Under the pieces are notes generated by a model. The model searched no databases, was not told where the DNA came from, and worked only from the letters and a program-made list of their open reading frames with translations. From assembly GCA_964430505.1 (NCBI GenBank), contig CAYSGH010000013.1:1-64000 (forward strand): a DNA stretch of 64,000 bases. Direction: 5' to 3'. This document shows positions 1 to 9,919 of the stretch, piece after piece. Positions within the stretch are counted from its first letter, which is position 1. Each line of letters opens with the position of its first letter. Source of the DNA: UBA6176 sp032119375 (lineage in GTDB: Bacteria > Verrucomicrobiota > Verrucomicrobiia > Limisphaerales > UBA9464). A program made the translations under genes and the position numbers.

Positions 1-1
1 C

Positions 2-55
2 GTGCCCTCGGAGGGCGTGCCGGAGAAGGCGTTCTTCCGGGCGACGGTGCAGTAG
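2..55 (+). CDS. C-terminal end of a secreted protein (partial)
   Basis: Only the last 17 codons are in the window, in frame 2, ending at TAG 53-55. The residues end in KAFFRATVQ. An aromatic-rich end of this kind (FFR, FYR) closes many verrucomicrobial secreted repeat proteins, including the LTD/Ig protein at 3404-5326, which ends FYRVVVP. The function cannot be told from so little. Its neighbour is a pseudopilin gene 63 bp downstream. Confidence 0.45.
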   Translation: MPSEGVPEKAFFRATVQ

Positions 56-118
56 CGGGAATTGCCGGGGAATTCCTCCTTGCCGCCTGCTTGGCCCTGT
101 AGAACCTCCTGCCATTCC

Positions 119-907
119 ATGAACGCACGGTTGCACGGGCAAGGCAGGGGCGGGTTCACGTTGATTGAGCTGCTGGTCGTGATCGCCATCATCGCGATCC
201 TTGCTGGCATGTTGCTGCCCACGCTGGGTCGGGCGAAGGAGTCGGGCCGCGGTGCGGTCTGCAAGAACAACATGCGTCAGCTCGGCCTTGGGATGCTCAT
301 GTATGCCGAGGACAACCGGGAGCACTACGCGTGGGCGGGCGAGACCGACGGCAACATGGGTCCGGACTGGGTCTGGGGCGGCCAAGGACGCGCGGACCTG
401 GACAACCGCAACAACTGGCGCAGGCCGCCCCTCAACTTCGGGTTCCATGCCGAGGCCGGCGCGCTGTTCCCCTTCGTCATGTCTCGCCAGGTGATCCGCC
501 CCGCCACGGGCAATAACCCTGACAACCACACCAATTCATATCCCGTTTACGCGTGCCCAAGCGCTGGCCCCGTCGGGAAGGCGCTGCGGGTCAACTATAG
601 CCTCAACGGGCTCGTGGATGGTCGGCCCGACAAGGGCACCCCGCCGCTGGGGGTGAAGACGACGCAGGTGGTCAACCCCACGCAAAAGTTCCTCTTCATG
701 CAGGAAAATCCGCTCTCGATGGTCAACGCCTCCGTCTCGCCCGGCGGCTCCGTGGACGACTTCCCCCTCAACCTCCACAACGGCGGCCTCAACAACGCCT
801 TCATGGATGGCCACGTCGAGTTCATGAAGGAGAAGGTCCTGCGCCCCATCGTCGCCAACGGAAGCATCGCCCTTCGACGCACCTACTTCGACCCGTTCTA
901 CCAGTAG
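119..907 (+). CDS. Type II secretion-like pseudopilin, H-x9-DG family
   Basis: A 262-aa protein with a prepilin leader. A short basic segment ends at GGF, followed by TLIELLVVIAIIAILAGMLLP, the class III signal cleaved and N-methylated by a prepilin peptidase. The remainder is a soluble domain with a CKNNMRQLGLGMLMY segment, typical of the DUF1559/H-x9-DG group, and a late HNGGLNNAFMDGHVEF motif. It is expected to be assembled or displayed at the inner membrane or periplasm, but the substrate is unknown. The ATG at 119 is chosen because it places the leader about 12 residues before the cleavage site. An upstream TTG at 62 would give an implausibly long leader. It stands alone without secretion genes, as is usual in Verrucomicrobiota. 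Confidence 0.85.
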   Translation: MNARLHGQGRGGFTLIELLVVIAIIAILAGMLLPTLGRAKESGRGAVCKNNMRQLGLGMLMYAEDNREHYAWAGETDGNMGPDWVWGGQGRADLDNRNNWRRPPLNFGFHAEAGALFPFVMSRQVIRPATGNNPDNHTNSYPVYACPSAGPVGKALRVNYSLNGLVDGRPDKGTPPLGVKTTQVVNPTQKFLFMQENPLSMVNASVSPGGSVDDFPLNLHNGGLNNAFMDGHVEFMKEKVLRPIVANGSIALRRTYFDPFYQ

Positions 908-995
908 GACTGGGGGACCTGCCTCCTCCGCCTCGCCTGCGCACCGCGAACGAAGTGCGATGGAAACGGAGCCAGCACGCCTCCATCACGTTGCC

Positions 996-1016
996 GCCTC
1001 CCGTTCCCCGTTCCCC
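996..1016. repeat. Short C-rich heptamer tract
   Basis: The sequence reads as degenerate 7-bp units (CCTCCCG, TTCCCCG, TTCCCC) immediately beyond the stop codon of the minus-strand gene at 1017. The same unit, on either strand, recurs at 20693-20744, at both edges of the N gap and at 61536-61570. Confidence 0.5.
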
Positions 1017-2522
1017 TCAAGCCAGGAATCGTCCCAGCAGATTGCGCGTGATCTGGCGCACGCGTTCATCCGGTCCCTTCGGCGTCGTGTACACGCTGGG
1101 CCGCAGGTAGCCCGGCGGCTCGCTGAGGCCGTCCCCCCACCAGATCGTGGCGGCGTTGAACACGACGTTGCCCTTGGGCCCTGGGTAGATCGTCGCCGTG
1201 TATTCCCCGCCGTTCGGCTTGCCCGGCGCCTCCTGCGTCGGCCCCGACGCCACCACCTCCAACCCCGGGATCGGGGCCGGGTCGCCATGCCATTCCCACC
1301 CCACGATGCCCGGGATCGAGTCGCCCTTCTTCATCCCCGTTCCCTCGAAGAGCCAGTGGCCTGGCTTGCGGCATGTCCAGTCGGCCCCGCCCGTCACCGG
1401 CCCGGTGCTGTGCGCGCCCACCAGCTCGTGGGCGTAGGGGCGTTCGTGGGCGAGGGACGCCATGGCCACGAACTCGCGCGTGCCGCCCGGCGGGCCGAAC
1501 ACGCCCACGCGCTCGAACGACCGATGCCCGCGCGTGCCCGTGCCCATGCGGATGCGGCCGCATACGGCGTTCCCCGACAGGAAGGCCACGTTCAGGCCGT
1601 CGGCGATGGCCGACTGGACGTTGCGGAACATGTCGAGGGTCCAGTACTCGTCGTGGCCCACGCTCAGGAAGCCCCGGGCGCGGCGCAGGCCCGACGGGTC
1701 CGCGTGGGTGTCTTGGTTGGAGACGTAGGTCACGTCGTAGCCCTGTTGCTCCAGCCAATAGGCCACCGGGAACTCCCACAGCAGGAACTCGCCGGAACCC
1801 TGCGACAGGGGTTGGTTGAAGATCTGGCAATAGCGGCCGTAGGGGCGGTCGAAGCTCACGCGCACGCCGCCGCCCCACCACCACCGTTCCACCCCGTTGT
1901 CGTAGAGCGAGAAATGGTCCGGCCAACGGTTGTACGCCTGCCAGGTGTGGTCGCTGCACTGGAACATCAACCCTGCCCGGCGCCGGTCGCGCACGATGAA
2001 GACCACGTAGCTCTCCAGCCCGGACCGACGCGTGCGCATCCGTCCCAGATACACCCCGCTCGTTGCGTCCCGGGGCACCTGCCAACGCGCCGTGATGGGC
2101 CAGTTGCATTCGCGGAGCCGCTTCTCGCCCACCGGTGGCAACGGCCGCGCCTCGCCCTTCAGCCCCGCGATCCCTCCCACGCGACGCCCGCCCATCCCGC
2201 CGTAGTAGCCCAGCCGATAGAACTCGACGTCGAAGGCCTCGGCCGGGTCCGTGCTCACGTGCAGGTCGATCACGTCGCCCGCGAACACGCGCGCGTGGGA
2301 GACGTACCCCTCGATGGCGGCGCTACGCCAGCCGGTCTCCTTGTCCACGGCCGTCCGTTCGAGCATCCAGTCGCGCGTGCCGGGCCGGTCGTTCTCGCGG
2401 CGCACGACGTCCGATCCAGGGCGTGGCAGGAGCAGTTGCGGCGCCGTGCATCCGGCCGCCCAACCCACGGGGGTCATGACGGCGAGGTGGCGCAGCGCCT
2501 TGCGACGGGAAACGGGGGGCAT
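1017..2522 (-). CDS. N,N-dimethylformamidase beta-subunit-like secreted protein
   Basis: A 501-aa protein. The N-terminus has a twin-arginine-like RRKALRHLAV followed by a weakly hydrophobic stretch ending in a Cys (WAAGC), suggesting export and possibly lipidation. The body resembles the C-terminal domain of the large/beta subunit of N,N-dimethylformamidase: an early Ig-like segment with EFYRLGYYGG, then FQCSDHTWQAYNRWPDHFSLYDNG and a glutamine-amidotransferase-like core with SVGHDEYWT and GNAVCGRIR. In the family such proteins hydrolyse amides, but most homologues are uncharacterised, so the substrate is unknown. It is monocistronic and divergent from purN, with about 100 bp between their starts. 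Confidence 0.7.
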   Translation of the reverse strand: MPPVSRRKALRHLAVMTPVGWAAGCTAPQLLLPRPGSDVVRRENDRPGTRDWMLERTAVDKETGWRSAAIEGYVSHARVFAGDVIDLHVSTDPAEAFDVEFYRLGYYGGMGGRRVGGIAGLKGEARPLPPVGEKRLRECNWPITARWQVPRDATSGVYLGRMRTRRSGLESYVVFIVRDRRRAGLMFQCSDHTWQAYNRWPDHFSLYDNGVERWWWGGGVRVSFDRPYGRYCQIFNQPLSQGSGEFLLWEFPVAYWLEQQGYDVTYVSNQDTHADPSGLRRARGFLSVGHDEYWTLDMFRNVQSAIADGLNVAFLSGNAVCGRIRMGTGTRGHRSFERVGVFGPPGGTREFVAMASLAHERPYAHELVGAHSTGPVTGGADWTCRKPGHWLFEGTGMKKGDSIPGIVGWEWHGDPAPIPGLEVVASGPTQEAPGKPNGGEYTATIYPGPKGNVVFNAATIWWGDGLSEPPGYLRPSVYTTPKGPDERVRQITRNLLGRFLA

Positions 2523-2621
2523 GTAGGACAGGCTGTCCGCGTCGCGTCGCCATGGTCAATCATTGCCCGCCGGACCTTCCTTGGATCATGGGCTGGCCTG
2601 AGGGACCGAGACACGTGTGGA

Positions 2622-3320
2622 ATGGATGCGAAGCCTCCGCCCCCCTTGGAGGTCGCCACGCCCGCCGTTCCGGGCCATCCTTTGGCCGTGAGCGCGACAC
2701 GTCTTCGGTTGGGCATCCTCGGTTCCGGCAAGGGCTCGAACTTCGTGGCCATCGCCGACGCGATCCGCGGGGGGCAGGTGGACGCGGAGGTGGCATTGGT
2801 GCTGAGCGACGTGGCCGACGCGGGGATCCTGGGGCACGCCACAGAGCGAGGCATCGAGGCCGCCTACCTGCCGCCGGGGCGGTTCCGGACCAAGCTGGAC
2901 GAGGCGTCGGAGGCGGCGTGGATCGGCGCGTTGAAGGCCGCCCGGGTGGACCTGGTGGTGCTGGCGGGCTTCATGCGCATCCTGAAGGGGGAGTTCCTTC
3001 GAGCCTTCGACGGGCGGGTGATGAACATCCATCCGTCGTTGCTTCCGGCGTTCCCGGGGTTGGAGGCGTGGCGGCAGGCGTTGGAATATGGGGCGAAGGT
3101 CGCCGGGTGCACCGTCCACCTCGTGGACCAAGGGATCGACACGGGTCCGATCCTCGCGCAACGGGCCGTGCCGGTGCTCGACGGCGACACGGCGGCAAGC
3201 TTGCACGCTCGCATCCAGGAGGCGGAGCGGGCCTTGTACCCGGCCGTTGTCGCGGCCTGGGCGCGCGGCGACATCCGCGTGCGCGGCCGGGTCACGAGCG
3301 GGTTCCGGCCCATGGCGTGA
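2622..3320 (+). CDS. purN: Phosphoribosylglycinamide formyltransferase
   Basis: A 232-aa GART enzyme that transfers formyl from 10-formyl-tetrahydrofolate to GAR in purine synthesis. Visible motifs are the N-terminal LGILGSGKGSNF phosphate loop, LAGFMRILKGEFL, the catalytic NIHPSLLPAFPG (Asn and His) and GCTVHLVDQGIDTGPILAQ (Asp). The ATG at 2622 adds a proline-rich leader of about 22 residues. The GTG at 2688 starts directly before the core and is an equally good candidate. No other pur gene is nearby. Confidence 0.93.
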   Translation: MDAKPPPPLEVATPAVPGHPLAVSATRLRLGILGSGKGSNFVAIADAIRGGQVDAEVALVLSDVADAGILGHATERGIEAAYLPPGRFRTKLDEASEAAWIGALKAARVDLVVLAGFMRILKGEFLRAFDGRVMNIHPSLLPAFPGLEAWRQALEYGAKVAGCTVHLVDQGIDTGPILAQRAVPVLDGDTAASLHARIQEAERALYPAVVAAWARGDIRVRGRVTSGFRPMA

Positions 3321-3403
3321 GCCCACGGGCGGGCGCCCATCCTGTCACGGGAACTTCACGTCGCCGCCATGCCGCTTCCATGAGGAACGGGCCTTGGTAG
3401 GGG

Positions 3404-5326
3404 ATGGAACGCGTGCGAGCGATTCGACGGGTTGGGTTTGCCCTGACGGCGTGGGTGACAACGGCCGTCCATGGGCAAGTGGCCATCACCGAGATTCATT
3501 CCAACGCATCGACCAACGGCACGCCCGCGATCCATGCGGATTGGTGGGAACTCACGAACTACGGCCCCGCCCCGGCCGACCTTTCCGGATACCGGTTCAA
3601 CGACGCCACCGGCGGGCTCGCGGCGGGCGCGGTGACCATCGAGTCCGTCATCCTCGCCCCGGGCGAGTCGGCGGTGTTCGTGGAGGCCATCTCGCCGGAT
3701 GCCTTCCGACAATGGTGGGGCGCCGCGTTGCCGCCGTCGCTTCAGGTCATCACCTACGCCACCAACGGCATCGGCCTGAGTTCTTCGGGCGATGGCCTGC
3801 GCCTTTGGGCCCCGGGCGCGACGTCGGACCTGGACGTGGTGGACTCGGTGGACTTTGGCGCGACGGGCACGGACACCTCGACGTTCGTGTATGACGCGGT
3901 GAGCGGGCTGATGTCGGCCCGGCCGGTGGCGGGCCAGGACGGGGCGTTTGCGGCGGCGGATAATGGCGACGTGGGATCTCCCGGCGTGGCGGGGCCGCCG
4001 GCGGTGTTGGGCATCGTCGTGCAACCGGCGGACACGGTGGCCAACCCGGGCTCGACGGTGACGTTGTCGGTGACGGCGCGAGGACTGCCGCGGCCGCGTT
4101 ATCAATGGTTGAAGGATGGTGTCGTGGTGCCAGGCGCCATCCAAGCCCGGCTCGTCCTGACAAACGTGCAGGCGGCGGCGACGGGGTCCTACTCGGTTTC
4201 CCTGAGCAATGGCCGCGAGACGGTGACGAGCGCGGCGGCGCGGGTGTCGTTGGCCGCCGCCCCGGCAGCGCCTGTGTTCACCGTGGGGCTGAGCAACGTG
4301 GCCGTCTTGGCCGGCGGCTCCGTCACGCTCGTCTCCGAGGCCACCGGCGTTCCCCAGCCCACCTTCTCTTGGTCCCGCAACAATGTCCTCTTGCCCGGGC
4401 AATCCGGCCCGACGTTGACCCTGTCCAACGTCACCGTGGCCGTGGAAGGAACCTACCAGGTCACCGCCGCCAATGCCTCCGGCTCCGCGTCCTCATCCGC
4501 CGTCCTCACCGTCCGCAGCAAGCCCCTCGTGCGGATCACCGAGGTGCGCTCCACGGACGCCCTCGACCCAGACTTCAGCCGGCGCAACGGCTTCGCGCCG
4601 CAGGACTGGTTCGAGGTCACGTCGTTCGAGCCCGTTGCCATCCCGCTCCAGGGCTGGCGGGTCGATGACAACAGCGCGAGCCTCGCGGCGGCGTACACGG
4701 TGACCAACGACGTCGTCTTGCCCCCGGGCGGGTCGGTGGTGTTCGTGGAGCGACTGACGCCGGAGCAATTCCGCGCCTGGTGGGGGACCAACGAGCTGCC
4801 GGCCGGGCTGGAAATTATCACCTACGGCGGCAGCGGCTTTGGGCTCAGCTCCGGCGGCGACGGCGTCCGGGTCTGGGACGCCACGGCCACGGCCAACGCG
4901 GACACGGTGGCCTCCGTGGATTTCCCGGCGGGGACTGCCGGCGTCACCTTCAACTACGACCCGGGCACCACCGTGTTCGGCGGCCTCAGCGTCGAGGGTG
5001 TGAACGGCGTGTATCAGGCCCCGGGCAGCGTGGACCGCGACCTGGGCGTCACGGTGAAGGACATCGGCTCGCCCGGGCGCATCCGCGCGGGGCAGGTGCT
5101 GCCCCCGGCGACGCCGCCCGTGCTGGGCATCGCGTCCTCGCCCAACGGCCTGGTGCTCCGGTTCGCCGCCGAGGCCGGCCGCGCGTATCGCGTCGAGCAA
5201 CGCCCGGCGTTGGGTGTGGGCGGATGGACGACGTTGGCGACCCTGCCCGGCGTTGCGGGAGTCCTGGAGCAACCCCTGGGCCCGGCCTCGGGCGACGCCC
5301 AGTTCTACCGCGTGGTGGTGCCATGA
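3404..5326 (+). CDS. Secreted lamin-tail-domain / Ig-like repeat protein
   Basis: A 640-aa protein with a signal peptide (cleavage likely after AVHG). It has a lamin-tail domain at about 25-190 (VAITEIHSNAS, WWELTNYG, LAPGESAVFVE), two Ig-like domains at about 200-285 and 290-372 (YQWLKDGVVVPG and FSWSRNNVLLPGQ with the expected TGSYSV/EGTYQV ends), and a second lamin-tail domain at about 375-545. A terminal beta module (GRAYRVEQRPAL, FYRVVVP) closes it. Such proteins are cell-surface or secreted adhesive/structural proteins and no catalytic site is seen. The two LTD halves look like an internal duplication. Its stop overlaps the start of the next pseudopilin (ATGA at 5323), suggesting co-translation. 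Confidence 0.75.
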   Translation: MERVRAIRRVGFALTAWVTTAVHGQVAITEIHSNASTNGTPAIHADWWELTNYGPAPADLSGYRFNDATGGLAAGAVTIESVILAPGESAVFVEAISPDAFRQWWGAALPPSLQVITYATNGIGLSSSGDGLRLWAPGATSDLDVVDSVDFGATGTDTSTFVYDAVSGLMSARPVAGQDGAFAAADNGDVGSPGVAGPPAVLGIVVQPADTVANPGSTVTLSVTARGLPRPRYQWLKDGVVVPGAIQARLVLTNVQAAATGSYSVSLSNGRETVTSAAARVSLAAAPAAPVFTVGLSNVAVLAGGSVTLVSEATGVPQPTFSWSRNNVLLPGQSGPTLTLSNVTVAVEGTYQVTAANASGSASSSAVLTVRSKPLVRITEVRSTDALDPDFSRRNGFAPQDWFEVTSFEPVAIPLQGWRVDDNSASLAAAYTVTNDVVLPPGGSVVFVERLTPEQFRAWWGTNELPAGLEIITYGGSGFGLSSGGDGVRVWDATATANADTVASVDFPAGTAGVTFNYDPGTTVFGGLSVEGVNGVYQAPGSVDRDLGVTVKDIGSPGRIRAGQVLPPATPPVLGIASSPNGLVLRFAAEAGRAYRVEQRPALGVGGWTTLATLPGVAGVLEQPLGPASGDAQFYRVVVP

Positions 5327-6108
5327 ACCTCTTCCTGCACCCGGTTGCGGGCCAGCCCCGCCGCGCCTTCACCCTCATCGAGCTGCTCGTCGTCATTGCC
5401 ATCATCGCGATCCTCGCAGGGATGCTCCTCCCTGCGTTGTCCAAGGCGAAGTCCAAGGCCCAGGCCATCTCCTGCCTCAGCAACGAGAAGCAGTGGGGAC
5501 TTTCGCTCACCCTCTACACGGACGACAACGGCGACATCCTGCCGCGCGAGAAGGATTACCTCGGCGGCGACCTGCTCGGCTGGCGCGCCGCCATCGATCC
5601 CGGCAACGTCGACCTTTGGGCGAACGCCCTGCCGTCCAAGATCGGCCTTCGCAACCTCGCGCAGATCACGACGAACGACCGCGCCCTCTTCTACTCGCGC
5701 CAAGGCCTCTTCCTGTGCCCGTCGGCCAAGCTCCCGGCGGAAAGGCTCAACTATCCCCACTTTCCCTTGGCCATGAACTCCAAGCTCATCCAGGGCGGGG
5801 CCAAGGTGCGCGTGTCGGACATCCAGGTGCCCGTGCGCACCGTGGCGTTCACCGAGGCGGGCCTGCCCGGAGAGGCCAAGGCTCACCCCAACCAGGCCAA
5901 CTACACCGGCCAGCCCCATGCCTTCGCCAACCGCTTCTCCGCGCGCCACGCCAACGCCGGCAACCTCGTCTTTGCCGACGGCCATGCCGAGGCCGCCAAG
6001 GCCTCCCGCGTCCTCGAGCTCAACGACTCCTCCCCCAACCGCGGTCGCGCACCCTTCCCCCAGTCCGACGTCGTCTGGACCACCGATCCCGCCAGCAACC
6101 CGAACTGA
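5323..6108 (+). CDS. Type II secretion-like pseudopilin, H-x9-DG family
   Basis: A 261-aa protein. The N-terminus has a basic stretch QPRRAF followed by TLIELLVVIAIIAILAGMLLP and SKAKSKAQ, the prepilin signal with its long hydrophobic helix. A HANAGNLVFADGHAEA segment near the C-terminus is the H-x9-DG motif. The ATG at 5323 overlaps the stop of the upstream LTD/Ig gene by four bases, so the two probably form an operon, a tempting but unproven link between a pilin-like protein and a surface protein. The role is unknown beyond export/assembly. Confidence 0.85.
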   Translation: MNLFLHPVAGQPRRAFTLIELLVVIAIIAILAGMLLPALSKAKSKAQAISCLSNEKQWGLSLTLYTDDNGDILPREKDYLGGDLLGWRAAIDPGNVDLWANALPSKIGLRNLAQITTNDRALFYSRQGLFLCPSAKLPAERLNYPHFPLAMNSKLIQGGAKVRVSDIQVPVRTVAFTEAGLPGEAKAHPNQANYTGQPHAFANRFSARHANAGNLVFADGHAEAAKASRVLELNDSSPNRGRAPFPQSDVVWTTDPASNPN

Positions 6109-6173
6109 CGCCCCGCCGCCTCGCCGGGGCCCGCGTTGACTCCGTGCGCAGGACGCTGTTATCACGGTGCCGG

Positions 6174-6911
<738 letters not shown>

Positions 6912-6967
6912 CACCCGCCGCTCCCCCCCTTCGCACGCTTCCAGTCGTCCCATCCAAGCCCATCCAT

Positions 6968-7528
6968 ATGTCCATCGACGAAATCCTCCTCGACGCCGAG
7001 GAGAAGATGCTCAAGACGGAACAGCACGTGGTCCACGAGTTCAGCGGCGTGCGCACCGGCAAGGCGTCCCCCTCGCTGCTCGAAAACATCATGGTGGAGG
7101 CCTACGGCTCCCACATGCGCCTCAAGGAGCTCGCCACCATCTCCGTGCCCGAGCCCCGCATGCTCATGGTCCAGCCCTTCGACCAATCCAACGTCAAGGC
7201 CATCGAGAAGGGCATCCAACAGGCCGGCCTCGGCCTCAACCCCGCCGTCCAGGGGCGCTTCATCCGCGTCATCCTCCCGGAACTCTCCAACGAGCGCCGC
7301 CAGGAATTCGTCAAGATCGTCAAGCGCATGGCCGAGGACGGCCGCGTCGCCGTCCGCAACGAACGCCGCATGGCCATCGAGGGCCTCAAGAAGCTCAAGG
7401 GCTCCGGCGGCGTCTCCGAGGACGACATCAAGGGCGCCGAGCAGGAGGTCCAGAAGCTCACGGACCAGTACATCTCCAAGATCGACGCGCACGTCGTCCA
7501 CAAGGAGAAGGAAATCCTCACGGTCTGA
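6968..7528 (+). CDS. frr: Ribosome recycling factor
   Basis: A 186-aa cytoplasmic protein of normal family length. With EF-G it splits post-termination ribosomes. The expected motifs are FSGVRTGKASPSLLENI, YGSHMRLKELATISVPEPR, the hinge region and RFIRVILPELSNERRQEFVK. The tail is VHKEKEILTV, matching the usual lysine-rich end. It starts at ATG 6968, directly downstream of pyrH in the standard order. Confidence 0.97.
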   Translation: MSIDEILLDAEEKMLKTEQHVVHEFSGVRTGKASPSLLENIMVEAYGSHMRLKELATISVPEPRMLMVQPFDQSNVKAIEKGIQQAGLGLNPAVQGRFIRVILPELSNERRQEFVKIVKRMAEDGRVAVRNERRMAIEGLKKLKGSGGVSEDDIKGAEQEVQKLTDQYISKIDAHVVHKEKEILTV

Positions 7529-7559
7529 TCCCCGCGCGCCGGCCGCGCCCACGCGCCAT

Positions 7560-7586
7560 CCCGTCAATCCGGTCAATCCCGTCCAT
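7560..7586. repeat. Three tandem 9-bp units
   Basis: Three near-identical nonamers (CCCGTCAAT, CCGGTCAAT, CCCGTCCAT) lie 31 bp behind the frr stop codon, in the space before the convergent transporter gene. No function is evident. Confidence 0.5.
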
Positions 7587-7732
7587 CCTCTGCCCGCCCA
7601 GCGTTCCCGCACGTCACGACAGGGGGCCCGGCGGCACCTCCCGAAGCTTCGCGCGGCACGCCTGCTCGAACCCCGGGAAGTCCGCAGGTTGGGGATCCGC
7701 CGGCATGGGGCGGGCTTGATCGATGGGCAGGG

Positions 7733-8716
7733 CTAGGCGGAAGGCTGGGCGGTCGATGGCGCGGGGAGGGATGGCGGTGGCCGCAGCACCAGCCACGCGT
7801 TGGCACCCAGGATCAGGAGCCCGCCCAGGACGAGGTTCGGCGTCAGGTGCTCGTTCGCGTAGTCGATGCCCGCCAGGCGCGACAACCACCCCGGCACAAA
7901 CAACGCGACAACCGAGGTGAAGATGGGTTCCGTGCAGTACAGCAGCCCCGCCTGCGTCGCGGACACCTTGGGCTGCCAGGCCACTGCCAAGGGAAACGTC
8001 ACCAGTGTGCAAAGGCCCACCAGCAGCGCGAAGAGACCCAGGGATGCGACGTTGGCATACGCCACGCCAACCGGGCGCCCCGCGGGCGCAAGCAGGAACG
8101 CAAACGGCCAGGCGGTGGCCGCCATCGTCAGGAACATGATCACCGTGGCGTGGCGCGCCCGGTTGACCCGGTAGCGCGGGCGTTCGAGCCACAGGATTTG
8201 ACCGGTGAAGCTCAGGCTGCCCGCAAGGGTCTCCCATTCCCCGCGCCCAAACCGGAAGCCGTCGGTCCCCAACCCCGCCAGCACGGCCGCCCCCGCCAGC
8301 GTCAGCGCACACGCCCCCACCACGCGCGGCGCCGGGAACATTCGGTTCAACAGGCTCACCCAGATCGGGATGACGACGCAGTACGCCTGCGTGAGGAACG
8401 CCGACGTCGAGGCCAGCGTGTAGGCCATGCCATCCATTTGCAGCACCAGCCCCATCCCGCCCATCACGCCGATGCCGAGCCCTTGCTCCCATTCCAGCCG
8501 CGTGAACCACGGGCGCGACCCGACGCAGGACGCGCCCAGCAGGATGCCCGCCGACGTGAACCGGAGGGCGACGCACAGGAACGAGAGGAACAGGGAGGAA
8601 GCGCCCGGCTCATGCGCCGCCCCCACCTGGGTCAGGGCCTTCATGGCGGGAAAGCTGAAGGCCCAGCAGGCGCAGGTGAACACGAGCACGAGGCTGGCGC
8701 GGACGTGGACAGGCAT
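7733..8716 (-). CDS. DMT/EamA-family transporter
   Basis: A 327-aa inner-membrane protein with about ten hydrophobic segments arranged as two EamA repeats (beginning LVLVFTCACWAFSFPAMKAL, and in the second half VGLCTLVTFPLAVAWQPKV). In this superfamily such proteins export amino acids or other small metabolites; the substrate cannot be predicted. The start at 8716 (MPVHVRAS) is preferred because upstream in-frame codons run through a terminator hairpin at 8726-8757. The C-terminus is proline/alanine-rich (about 20 residues), possibly a non-conserved tail. Confidence 0.85.
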   Translation of the reverse strand: MPVHVRASLVLVFTCACWAFSFPAMKALTQVGAAHEPGASSLFLSFLCVALRFTSAGILLGASCVGSRPWFTRLEWEQGLGIGVMGGMGLVLQMDGMAYTLASTSAFLTQAYCVVIPIWVSLLNRMFPAPRVVGACALTLAGAAVLAGLGTDGFRFGRGEWETLAGSLSFTGQILWLERPRYRVNRARHATVIMFLTMAATAWPFAFLLAPAGRPVGVAYANVASLGLFALLVGLCTLVTFPLAVAWQPKVSATQAGLLYCTEPIFTSVVALFVPGWLSRLAGIDYANEHLTPNLVLGGLLILGANAWLVLRPPPSLPAPSTAQPSA

Positions 8717-8720
8717 GGAA

Positions 8721-8757
8721 AGAAAACGGCCGCCCGGGGAAAGGCCCGGGCGGCCGT
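8721..8757 (-). terminator. Rho-independent terminator of the pseudopilin gene
   Basis: A perfect 13-bp stem (8726-8738 with 8745-8757) and a 6-nt loop. Read on the minus strand it is followed by TTTT. It lies 38 bp beyond the stop of the gene at 8795-9697 and just before the transporter start, so it should separate the two transcripts. Confidence 0.8.
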
Positions 8758-8794
8758 GACAAAGCCCCGGGAACCCGGGGTTGGCAAGCAAGGT

Positions 8795-9697
8795 CTAGCG
8801 GGTGGGAGCCGACGTGCGCTCCGACATCCAGCGGATGTCCCGGTTCCCCCTCTGGGGCTGACGGGCGACGTTCACGCCCACCATGGTGCGTGCGTCCGTC
8901 CACTTCTTGATCTCGGAGTGGCCGTCCGCGAAGGCGAAGCCGCAGGCGTTGTTGTGGTAGTAGCCGGGCCAATCGATCATCTGCTCGGTGTGATTGTCCC
9001 ACGTCCTGCCCATGGGCGGCGGCCCCATCACGGCGAAGCCGCCGTCGTTGAGCGACCGATGGTCCTCGTCCACCAAGACAAAGGTGCTGGAAGGCCCGGG
9101 CGCCACGAAGTCGGCCAGCTTGCCGTAGCAAAACCAACGGGAGTTGGCCGTGTGGCCGTGCGAGCCATCCAGCCAGGGGCCATCGACCGGCGTCCGGCTC
9201 CCGGCCTTGTAGGGATTGGTCCCCACGGCCTGGGACATCGAGAAGGTGCGCGCCGCCGGAATCTTCGTGGTGCGCAGCGCGGCGTTGGTGCCCGTGTAGC
9301 GACCCACGCGGCGGTCCGCAGGGCACTTGAAGGGCTTCTCCGAGTAGCCCAGGTACGGGGAAAGCAGGGAGAGCCGCCGATCCTTGAGGATGTCCGGGTT
9401 GAATTCCTGGGCGCCGCCCATGCCTGCCTGCCCGGGGCACCAGTTGGCGCCCGGCGTCGTGTTGCCGTCGTCTGGGTTGGGCGGCAACAGGTCGTTGTAG
9501 TCGCCAGCGTACAACTGCAAGGCCTTGATCATCTGGCTGCCGTTGTTCATGCAGAAGATGCCGGCCGCCTTGCTCTTGGCCTTGCCAAGCGCCGGCAACA
9601 ACATGCCCGCCAGGATCGCGATGATCGCGATCACGACGAGCAGCTCGATCAGTGTGAAGCCCGCCTTCGGACGGGCACGGAATGAAGACATGCGCAT
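8795..9697 (-). CDS. Type II secretion-like pseudopilin, H-x9-DG family
   Basis: A 300-aa protein, the third pseudopilin in the window. The leader (MRMSSFRARPKAG) precedes FTLIELLVVIAIIAILAGMLLP, then GKAKSKAAGIFCMNN. The C-terminal half carries HNNACGFAFADGHSEIKKW, the H-x9-DG motif. The start at 9697 is set by a GAGG about 7 bp upstream; a second ATG six bases later is also possible. It ends before a strong terminator and looks monocistronic. Confidence 0.87.
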   Translation of the reverse strand: MRMSSFRARPKAGFTLIELLVVIAIIAILAGMLLPALGKAKSKAAGIFCMNNGSQMIKALQLYAGDYNDLLPPNPDDGNTTPGANWCPGQAGMGGAQEFNPDILKDRRLSLLSPYLGYSEKPFKCPADRRVGRYTGTNAALRTTKIPAARTFSMSQAVGTNPYKAGSRTPVDGPWLDGSHGHTANSRWFCYGKLADFVAPGPSSTFVLVDEDHRSLNDGGFAVMGPPPMGRTWDNHTEQMIDWPGYYHNNACGFAFADGHSEIKKWTDARTMVGVNVARQPQRGNRDIRWMSERTSAPTR

Positions 9698-9919
9698 AGG
9701 AACCTCGCGGGATAACGTGCTTGACGCCATGGAACGCCGCCCCCAACCCGGAGTCAAACCTTCATCCGCCGCCCCGCGTTGCCATCGCGCTTCCCAAGGC
9801 GTGGGCGAGGGGGACCGACGAACGAGTGCGCTCGAAGCCCTCACGCCCCCCTGTGTCGCACCCTGTAACCTCCCCCGGCCCGGCTGGGTCCCCTCCCGTG
9901 AACGTCACGAAAGATCCCC

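Noticed and set aside
960..2621. Long plus-strand frame running into purN
   Set aside because: It is antisense to the dimethylformamidase-like gene and has no family motif before residue 555; purN starts at 2622 or 2688.
7614..7732. Possible short peptide (MPADPQPADFPGFEQACRAK...) downstream of the transporter
   Set aside because: About 30 codons, no family likeness and no independent start signal.
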